DNA of 64,000 nt from an uncultured Sphingomonadaceae bacterium (GTDB lineage Bacteria > Pseudomonadota > Alphaproteobacteria > Sphingomonadales > Sphingomonadaceae): positions 880,430-944,429 of the forward strand of contig CANMNF010000002.1 in NCBI GenBank assembly GCA_947499255.1, in the 5' to 3' direction. Below are positions 55,101-62,600 of the stretch, in pieces (within the stretch, counting starts at the first letter, position 1; each line of letters starts with the position of its first letter). Position numbers and translations under genes: made by a program. The notes below the pieces were generated by a model that saw only the letters and a program-made list of their open reading frames with translations, did not search any database and was not told the origin of the DNA.

Positions 55101-55634
55101 TCGTTTGGGTATGGAGAGACTCTGGAAGTTGACGAGTTGTTCGATTGGAGCACTGCGGAGGAATTCGACCTGAAGCATTATTCCGGCACTGCGACATACC
55201 AAACCACTTTCTCGGTCGAGCCTGTGTCTTTGCAAACGGGTTACACGACCATGCTGAACCTTGGCGAAGTCAACGTTACGGCAACCGTATATCTCAACGG
55301 AGAAAAGGTAGGAACCGCATGGTCAGCGCCATATGAATTGGACATTTCCGATCAACTGCGCCCCGGCGAGAATGCGCTGCGGATTGAAGTTGCCAATACC
55401 TGGACAAACAGATTGATCGGTGACGAGCATTATCCGCGCACGGACGGATACGAAGCGCGCGGCAACCTGCAAATGCCGGCGTGGTTTTCGGAAAACCGTC
55501 CGATGCCCGAAGGCCAGCGTCAGACATTCAGCGCGTATGATTTTTACGAGGCGACCGATGATCTGATGCCATCCGGGCTTGTCGGGCCGGTGGTGCTTTC
55601 GACCTCGAAGAAAGTCAGATTAGCAGGCAAATGA
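52200..55634 (+). CDS. GH106-like alpha-L-rhamnosidase (copy C)
   Basis: An 1144-residue member with N-terminal signal (AVAGALMMSVSGGAMAQ) preceded by a basic extension. Core motifs are FLNPPERAKPRTWVHALNGN, IHNTDGWTSSGGPWITPE, DSFEVGGQNWTHGY, ADVPMGEFWVTWP, SAEAFTASAV and NTHVRPGMTMWQFGSHIDRN. The C-terminal sandwich has VNVTATVYLNGEKVGTAW and TNRLIGDEHYP. It is clearly related to copies A and B but more distant, with DSF rather than DSY at the acidic motif. ATG 52200 has GGAG eight bases upstream. It is the last gene before a perfect hairpin terminator and the TonB receptor. Likely acts on a different rhamnosyl linkage. Confidence 0.87.
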   Translation: MKFSHGSARRPSSRAMKASPARKTGLWRSAVAGALMMSVSGGAMAQSMEEDFLNPPERAKPRTWVHALNGNMTKEGFTKDLEAMAEAGLGGIILFHVSLGMPTGPIRFDSPEHHEIVTHVAAECERLGLSFGIHNTDGWTSSGGPWITPENSMKMTTWSETIVQGGGDVNVALPQPTKREGYYQDVAVIAYPTLQSELVDASLKPTITSSHPDLDIALLQDQRWDEQSALPVGEDGKSWIQFAYDEPQTINGVFLAMFRPIGGSREYEVHTSDDGINFTKIDRQRLKRKGKRDFAIDQRLDAVTAKYFRIVLEQRANISEVALTYRPQYDQYLEMISLYKRNTHQFKDLEAADPSLIIDKDQVIDLTGKMGIDGRLRASLPAGDWTVMRFGYTSTSAMNGPASPEGRGLENDKMNRPSFKIHYDAYMGKVIENTREVAPNALQYMEIDSFEVGGQNWTHGYHQLFEEKFGHSIKQYLPLYAGRLVGSVDESSRILWEMRRLSSQLITDNYFAYFTELTNEDDLITYVEPYTFNAPFDEIDAGQHADVPMGEFWVTWPHERYDTGVAVSSARLYGKPIISAEAFTASAVDGNWRLHPGTLKTAGDKAWALGINEFFFHRYAHQPNTHVRPGMTMWQFGSHIDRNQTWWDTAGKEWFEYIARGSQILRQGVIKSDMLVYNGEGSPSTAAKRTSLGRRIPNSINFDTTNTDALHNRVAPKNGKLVLPDGGSYRSLALWNTELVSIATLERIAELADAGIIIIGKRPEGLPGYGRTDAEKARFEQLVDHIWAKPKTYESLEYEDIFAKNDLPLDLSVEGKNNFIYQHKVDGERDIYYIANYENEDGVIEYDFSITGKIPEMWDPVTGATTKLAHFEQTETGVRVPISVHKDQSFFVIFKEPIVSAPITEASHGSAELPMFTWDDDGAMFMETMANGEFNGSRADGSRFAISIDDLPEDQAVSGNWSISFDESFGYGETLEVDELFDWSTAEEFDLKHYSGTATYQTTFSVEPVSLQTGYTTMLNLGEVNVTATVYLNGEKVGTAWSAPYELDISDQLRPGENALRIEVANTWTNRLIGDEHYPRTDGYEARGNLQMPAWFSENRPMPEGQRQTFSAYDFYEATDDLMPSGLVGPVVLSTSKKVRLAGK

Positions 55635-56107
55635 AAGCGGCTGGATATTAGCTCCAATGTGCGTGAAGCAGCCAAACGCGGCGGCCAAAGCACGAGCATT
55701 GTGGATGCGGATTGAACGATCAGAAAGCACAGCCCGATTCTGTCGGGCTGTGCGATTTATAAAACCGATCAATTATCACATGCTGTATTTTGGCCACGCT
55801 TGCTGTGAAAACGTTAGTAACGACGCCAAAATCAATTATGCAACGGCTTCTAAGTACCGATGCTGCGCTGCACAAATTCATAAAAACCGAGGTATTTAGC
55901 CGAGAAGAGTAATAATATTACCTACAGGCCTATCGAAGTATAATAAAGTTTCGCTAAGTCAAAATAAACGCAAGGTTTGTGGTGGCCGGTCCGCCAAACA
56001 GCCTTGATGCCATTGGTTTTGCATGGAAAGTCTTGACTTAAGCAACTGTGTTCGCGAATGATCAAAAAAAATCAGGCGGTATCGCCAAAATTATGAGGGG
56101 AAGATGT
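55635..56107. promoter_or_regulatory. Control region upstream of the TonB-dependent receptor
   Basis: These 473 bases contain the terminator at 55727-55760 and no supported gene. An exact TATAAT at 55939-55944 has only a weak -35 (tattac, 55916-55921), which overlaps an inverted repeat GTAAT/ATTAC (55909-55921). This would suit regulator-controlled expression. A second TTGACT (56033-56038) has no good -10. The receptor's ribosome site is GAGGGGA. Confidence 0.4.
55727..55760 (+). terminator. Hairpin terminator after GH106 copy C
   Basis: A perfect 11-bp stem GCACAGCCCGA/TCGGGCTGTGC with a 5-base loop is followed by gatttat, 92 bases after the stop. T-tract is short. Confidence 0.75.
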
Positions 56108-59100
56108 ATGTTCGGCATGATCGATGACGATCGTTTCAAAAAACTTCGGCGGACGTTGCAAGTAGGCGCTGCGGTCAGCGCAATGCTGGTGCCGTTGCCG
56201 GTATTGGCGCAGGATGCTGCCACTAGCGTTGACGAAGAAGTCGATGATGACGATGCGATTATCGTGACCGGCCTTCGGGCGAGCCTCGAAGATGCTTTGA
56301 ACATCCGTCGTAACGCTGACGTCGTCCTTGATGGTATCTCCTCGGACGATATCGGTTCAACGCCTGACCTCAACCTTGGCGAGGCTTTGCAGCGTATTCC
56401 CGGTGTGCAAATCAACCGCGAAGCAAGCCGCCGTGACGCATCGATTTCGGTGCGTGGTCTTCCTGGCCGATTCACCAAAACCACTGTGCAGGGCCAAAGC
56501 ATTGCATCGACCGCGCGTGGCACCAATACCGGTAACCCTTTCGGCATTTTCGATGGCTCGATCTTTAACGGCGCGAATGTCATCAAGTCATTCATCGCTG
56601 ATACGCCATCGGGCGGTCTGGCTGCGCAGGTTGATTTGCGTATCCGAAGCGCTCTTGATCAACGCGAAGATATTATTCTGCGTCCCGAGATAAACTACGA
56701 AGAAACATCCGAAGCTTTCAACAAGGCGTTCTTCGGTAAAGTCGTCAGGAAAATCGGTGATCGCTTCGGTATTTACGGTACGGTTGCTTATTCGGAACAG
56801 AATTTCCGCCGCGACAGCTTCCGCATCAACGAGTATGCTGCTTTCAACAACCAGCAGGTTGGTCAGCTTGCAGAAGGCACTTTGGTCTCTGGCAATGGCT
56901 TTACGCTGCGTGATATCGCGGCGGGTCCAAACCCTGCCTTTGATATTGCTGAGGTCGGTGAAAACGGCCTCAACAATACGGTAATTTTCCCGCGGCAGAT
57001 TCGCCAGATTACTGATGATATCCGCGGTGACCGTTTGTCCGGTGCCGCCGGTATCGCGTATGAGATTACTGACAATCTGCAGTTCCGCGTAGACGGCATT
57101 TTCACACGGCGGGATCTTGATCAGGCGGGTGCAGATCTCCTTGTGATCGACGCTCTTAGCAGCACGCGTGCATTGGTTACGCCTTTGTCCGATCCGGTTA
57201 GCGTGGGCACTTTGGACTTCGATCAGAACGATACGCCGGAAAACGTCTTTGTCGTACCGCGCGTCCTTGCCAGTAACGTGCGTACATCGCTCAGCAATCG
57301 TTTCCAGCCTGGTTTTGATGAAGCTTGGGCGGTTTACCCGCAGTTTAATTTTGAGAACGATGATTGGCGTTTCGACGTGATCGGGACCTATTCTGAAGCA
57401 ACCGGCTTTTTCGATCAGACAACGTTCGGTCTTAATGCCAACTCACGCGGAGGCAACGCGACCGATGGTGACCTTGATGGTTTGAATGACCGCGGTGCTG
57501 TAGGTAACTTTGTTCTGTTCGATACCGGTCTTGGTAATTTTGATGACGTTCGCGTCGAACTTAATTTTCCTGACCAATTCATGTTTCAGCCCGAAGATAT
57601 CGATCGTTTCCTAATCAGTTCGAACCTGAACAATATCAGCCTGATCTTCCCTGATGATAGCACTGTTGCGAATGATGGCAGCTTGTTTGAAGACAACATT
57701 GGCGGCGGTCTTGGTGGCTTCATCGAATCGGTCGAACGTGACCTGAAAACCATCGATGTCGATCTTGCTCGCAAGTTTGAAACCGGCTTCATCACCGAAA
57801 TTGGTGTTGGTGGCTTTTACTCGAGTGAAAATTCGGTCAAAGTCCGCGAAGATAACACCATTACCGGGCTCGATATCACGCAACTGAGCAGCGATTTGGT
57901 CATTCAGAACCTGACTGTCCGTGAAGGTGCGACCTTCCTTGGTGGGCAGATCCCCGGGGTTGAATTCGACAACTTCCTGTCTGTGGATATTCCTGCGTTC
58001 CGTGACGCTTTGGGTCCAGTTGTTCGTGAGCCAAACCCGGAAATTGAAGCCGATTTCGATAGCTCACGACGCGTAAATGATCGTATTTCATTCTTCGAAG
58101 AGCTGACGGAGGCGAGTGCTGCCAGCATTACGTATGCAGAAGTTCTGCAGGCCGCTGAGTTCAATCCTACACAGCCGTTTCTCACATCGCGATTCCCGTT
58201 TTCGCGGAACGCCGAGAGCAACTTCAGCTCAAGCAGAGATACACTCGAACTTTACGGCATGGCCAAGTTTGATTTCCTTTATGCTATGGATGTGCCCCTG
58301 CGCGGCAATATCGGTTTGCGTTACGTAAAAACCGATCTTAGCGGTCTGGTCAACGCTGAACGGGCTCGGGGATTCTATGAAAGGCTTGCAGCGGTTCGCG
58401 CCGAAAATGGTGGGCCGGAGCTTGAATTCAGGCCGGACGCCCTGCTTGATGCAGATCCCGCCAGCCGAAGCTTTGAGCAATTCCTTCCATCGGTTAACCT
58501 GATTTATGAAATCACGCCCGAACTGGTAATTCGCGGTGCGTATTACGAAACGTTCGAAGCGTTGGATATTGCCGAATTTGTCCCTGCGCCAACGAGCATT
58601 GTTGAAGTTCAACCGGGCCTGGGTTCTGACGATGACCTGTTTAACGATGACGGGACTATCGATCTTGGCGAAGGTGGTGGGGGCAACGGTCAGCTGCTCG
58701 GCGCAGACGGCCTTCCCATTCCGCGCGCGTTGGTGAATATCAGTTCACTCGATCTGCAACCTCGCCAATCGACGGGTTTCGACCTTGGTATCAGCTGGTA
58801 CAACCGTCCTGGCAGTGTGATTTCGCTAGGCTTCTTCCACAAGACGCTGGAAAACGACATTCAACGTCGGCGCAACGACTGCCCAGCTTCGGGAACGCTG
58901 ACCGTTCTGGGTCGCACTTTCAACGATTTGCGTATTGCCGATCCTAATTCGCTTGATGAAATTGAGCGGGCGTTTGAAGGCAACTGCGTATTTACAAACG
59001 ACCTTGGCGATCCTCAACGGATCCGGATCAATCAGTTTGTGAATGTCGAAGATTCGATCAAAGTCATCGGGTTTGAAGGCCAAATTCAACAGAACTTCGA

Positions 59101-59506
59101 TTTCCTTCCTGGCCCCTTGAAGCATACAGGCATGGTGTTGAACTATACACGTGTGCGCTTTGCTGGGGACAATGACGTTCAATTGTTCAACGTTGCCGAA
59201 GACACGTACAATCTGATCGGTTATTACGATGACAAGTTTTTCCAAGCTCGTCTTGCCTATAACAACCAGTCGGAAATCGAACTTCAAGGCCAAGGTTCAT
59301 TTAGCGGTGGCAACACGCGGGTGGCTTCACGCGGTCAGCTGGATTTCAGCGGGGCTATCAAACCCTCGCGCCATTTCCAGATCCGGTTCGAAGTGTTTAA
59401 CATCACGAAGAGTGGTCGTCGCGAGTTCCTCGTAACCGAAGAGCTGTTCCGTCGTTCCGACTTCGATGGCCGTACCTATTCGGTCTCGACAACGCTGCGG
59501 TTCTGA
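56108..59506 (+). CDS. TonB-dependent outer-membrane receptor
   Basis: An 1132-residue receptor of the large sphingomonad/Caulobacter carbohydrate type. Signal peptide (GAAVSAMLVPLPVLAQ), then acidic linker, TonB-box-like DAIIVTG and the plug domain (NLGEALQRIPGVQINREASRRD, ISVRGLPGRF, NVIKSFIADTPSGGLAAQVDLR). A long 22-strand barrel follows, ending in aromatic RTYSVSTTLRF. It would import oligosaccharides produced outside the cell, energised by TonB-ExbBD. ATG 56108 is seven bases after GAGGGGA; the track start is an upstream GTG. It follows the glycosidase cluster and precedes the autotransporter, so a role as the PUL importer is inferred. Confidence 0.93.
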   Translation: MFGMIDDDRFKKLRRTLQVGAAVSAMLVPLPVLAQDAATSVDEEVDDDDAIIVTGLRASLEDALNIRRNADVVLDGISSDDIGSTPDLNLGEALQRIPGVQINREASRRDASISVRGLPGRFTKTTVQGQSIASTARGTNTGNPFGIFDGSIFNGANVIKSFIADTPSGGLAAQVDLRIRSALDQREDIILRPEINYEETSEAFNKAFFGKVVRKIGDRFGIYGTVAYSEQNFRRDSFRINEYAAFNNQQVGQLAEGTLVSGNGFTLRDIAAGPNPAFDIAEVGENGLNNTVIFPRQIRQITDDIRGDRLSGAAGIAYEITDNLQFRVDGIFTRRDLDQAGADLLVIDALSSTRALVTPLSDPVSVGTLDFDQNDTPENVFVVPRVLASNVRTSLSNRFQPGFDEAWAVYPQFNFENDDWRFDVIGTYSEATGFFDQTTFGLNANSRGGNATDGDLDGLNDRGAVGNFVLFDTGLGNFDDVRVELNFPDQFMFQPEDIDRFLISSNLNNISLIFPDDSTVANDGSLFEDNIGGGLGGFIESVERDLKTIDVDLARKFETGFITEIGVGGFYSSENSVKVREDNTITGLDITQLSSDLVIQNLTVREGATFLGGQIPGVEFDNFLSVDIPAFRDALGPVVREPNPEIEADFDSSRRVNDRISFFEELTEASAASITYAEVLQAAEFNPTQPFLTSRFPFSRNAESNFSSSRDTLELYGMAKFDFLYAMDVPLRGNIGLRYVKTDLSGLVNAERARGFYERLAAVRAENGGPELEFRPDALLDADPASRSFEQFLPSVNLIYEITPELVIRGAYYETFEALDIAEFVPAPTSIVEVQPGLGSDDDLFNDDGTIDLGEGGGGNGQLLGADGLPIPRALVNISSLDLQPRQSTGFDLGISWYNRPGSVISLGFFHKTLENDIQRRRNDCPASGTLTVLGRTFNDLRIADPNSLDEIERAFEGNCVFTNDLGDPQRIRINQFVNVEDSIKVIGFEGQIQQNFDFLPGPLKHTGMVLNYTRVRFAGDNDVQLFNVAEDTYNLIGYYDDKFFQARLAYNNQSEIELQGQGSFSGGNTRVASRGQLDFSGAIKPSRHFQIRFEVFNITKSGRREFLVTEELFRRSDFDGRTYSVSTTLRF

Positions 59507-59544
59507 TCGGCAGGATAATCCTGCGGTCTGATTATGAATATGAT

Positions 59545-59596
59545 CGCATGACAGTCAGCTTTGGGGAGCATTTGGCTTCGGACTGACTGTCATGCG
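59545..59596. repeat. 14-bp inverted repeat with 24-base loop between receptor and autotransporter
   Basis: CGCATGACAGTCAG (59545-59558) and CTGACTGTCATGCG (59583-59596) are perfect complements in the 110-base gap. No T-tract follows. It is either an mRNA-stabilising or attenuating hairpin, or a large operator. Confidence 0.8.
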
Positions 59597-59616
59597 TTAA
59601 AAGGGAGAAATTGAGG

Positions 59617-62600
59617 ATGTTGTTTATCAAAGATGAAGGCGCGCGCTTGGCGCAGCGAGATGGCTCCGTAAAAGCGCTCCTACTCGCATCCAGCGTTCTC
59701 GTATCAGCGATGAGCGGAACTGCTGCGGCGCAGTCGAATATCGTTGTCAGGGATGGCGATGTGCGGACCAGTGCCGCCAATATCGATAATAGTGACACAC
59801 TTACAGTCGAGGAAGGCGGAATTCTCAGCTTCACTCGTGGTACGGCTGTGAACATTGGTTTTGGTAGCAATAACATCAATGTCGAAATCAATAATGATGG
59901 TGTTATCGAATCTCACACGAACAACAATTCACGCGTGGTCAATGGGGGTCGGAACTATACCGGCACTTTCAACCTGACGATCAGAAACGGCACTGGTGCC
60001 CGTATTCAGTCTGGTTTCCAAACTGACCCAACCACCGGCCTTTCGAACCAGGTAAACGGCGCGAGCAACGCAATTCGTTTGCGTGATAACAATAGCGATG
60101 CCCTCGCGACCATTCTTATCGAAAACGATGGTATCATTCGTACGACATCGAGGCGCAGTGACGGCAGCTTCAACACCTTTACCCGTAATATCAATATCGA
60201 TCCGTTTGGAGAGGGTTCAACGATAACCCTGAACAACGGGGAAAACGGGTTCCTTGAAGGTGCTTACGGTTTCTGGTCGCGCATCACTGCCAATATCGAC
60301 AATGCCGGCATTATCAAAGCCATTGACTCTGGAGACAGCACATCGACTTCTGAGGGTATTGACCTTGTAGTCGGTGGTTCGATCATACTGCGCTCAACCA
60401 GTTTAACTTCCGGCAACACGGAAAAACTAACCGGTCCATCTGACTCGATCAATTTTGACGATAATAGTGCGAGAGATGTTAACAGGTTGACGATTGAAGC
60501 TGGGGCCGAAATCATCGGCCGGATCAGCGCTAGCAGCAATGGCCTGTTAGATACGCTTGAACTGACGGTAAGTGATGACAGCGATGAGCCTATGTCAGAC
60601 ACGCTTGGACTGGCAGTCAATTTTGATGAGCTGGTGGTTTCAGGCGGTGACTGGACGATCACCAACGCGTTTGACCTTACTCCACCCGATCCCGTTGTTG
60701 ACGATACTACGGGTGCAACTACTGTTCCTCCCAGCGTTTCAGGCGCAACCATCGATAGCGGTGCTTCGCTAACTTTGGGCGCGGGGGCTTCGATTGTAGG
60801 CACTGTCTCCAACTCCGGCACATTGGGCTTTGGCCAAGGCGGCATGCAAACGCTCGATCCGACTACTGTCATTACAGGTTCTGGTTCGGTTCTTGTGACC
60901 AATGGTACCGAGCTCACAATCAACACCGCCGAAGTTTACACCGGCGATACAGTGGTGGGTGATGGCTCCCTCCAGCTTGACGGTTCTCTTGCAGGAGGTG
61001 TCCAAGTAAGTGAAGGAACTACGCTAACAGGTACCGGTAGTGCGGCCGGTTCTGCGCAAGTTTCCGGCACCATTTCACCTGCCGGCCCTGACGTTGTGGG
61101 CACACTAACCCTGGGCGGGTTGGACCTCACCCCGAGCGCGACCATTCAATATGATGCAGGTGCGCCTGATATCATTGCTGCAAGCGACCGGATCCAGGTC
61201 AACGGCAATGTGACACTCGACGGCGAAATCGATGTAAACGATGTAGGCGGCTTTGGTGAAGGCGTTTACCGGATCATCGATTATACCGGAACTTTGACCG
61301 ACAATGGCTTGGAAATCGGCATGTTGCCGGACACTTTCCTGGCATTCGATACAGAAGTTCAGACGGTCAATGCTGGACAGGTCAATCTTGTAGTCGATCG
61401 TGATGGACGTTTGCAGTTCTTTGACGGTACGGACCTTGTCGCCGATGGCAACGTTGACGGCGGGGCCGGAAGTTTCAACCTGACTACGACGAACTTCACC
61501 AATTTCGACGGTACCAGCAACGCAGCATTTGGTGGCGAAATCGCGGTTTTCCAGAATGCCGGTGGCATCGTCACTGTAGACGATAATATCGCGTTTGAGA
61601 TCTTGCAGTTCACAGACGATGGCTATGATCTGGTGAACGGCACGGGGTCTCTTACCCTCGGCGCTGATCCATCTTCCATTCGCGTTGATGAAGATATCAC
61701 TGCCAGCATTTCTGCCAATATCGGCGGCACTGGCGCGCTGAGCAAAGTTGGCAATGGTACGCTTGAGCTTGGCGGCACAAACACCTTTAGTGGCTCCACC
61801 AATGTAGAGTTTGGGACGCTTAATCTTACTGGTAGCGTCGCCAACGGTGTCGTCGTCAGCGATAACGCGACCCTGGGCGGCGACGGTACGGTGAACGGTG
61901 TCACCACGGTTATGGCAGGCGTAATCGCGCCTGGTGATAATGGTGTAGGCACGTTGACGACCGGCAATCTCATCCTGAACGAAGGTTCCGTGCTGCAATA
62001 CGAATTGGGCACACCCGATGTATTGGCAGCAAGCGATCGAATTCAGGTCAACGGCAATCTGACGCTTGATGGTACGTTCAACGCAACGGATGTCGGCAAT
62101 TTTGGTGATGGTGTGTATCGCTTGATCGATTACACCGGAACTCTGACCGATAATGGTCTTGAAGTTGGCGACTTGCCGGGCGATGTTCTGCCTTCACAGC
62201 GCGCAATTCAGGTTTCCCAAGCTGGCCAAATCAACTTGATCGTGGCGACAGAAGCTCCGGCTATCCAGTTCTTCGATGGTATGGATGTTCTTGGCGATCG
62301 CGTGATTGACGGCGGTGACGGTGTTTGGGATCTGACCACCACCAACTGGACGGATGCCAATGGTGAACTGAACAACGTGTTCGGTGAGAACTTTGCTGTA
62401 TTCACGGGTGCTGCTGGAACAGTAACAGTCGAAGATGACCTTTCGTTCTCGGGTATCCAGTTCATCACTGATGGGTACGTTATCGAAGATGGCGGTGGCA
62501 GTTTGACCATCGTCGATAACTTCAGAGACGATAGCACTGACGTGGATGAGAACACCAATTTCCGTGTCGATCCTTCGGTAACTGCAACGATCAACGCAGA

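Noticed and set aside
61105-61998. Minus-strand ORFs across the autotransporter passenger (also 60264-60926, 62194-62742, 63445-63924)
   Set aside because: They arise because the Gly/Asn/Thr-rich repeats lack stops in antisense; the plus frame reads as a continuous autotransporter.
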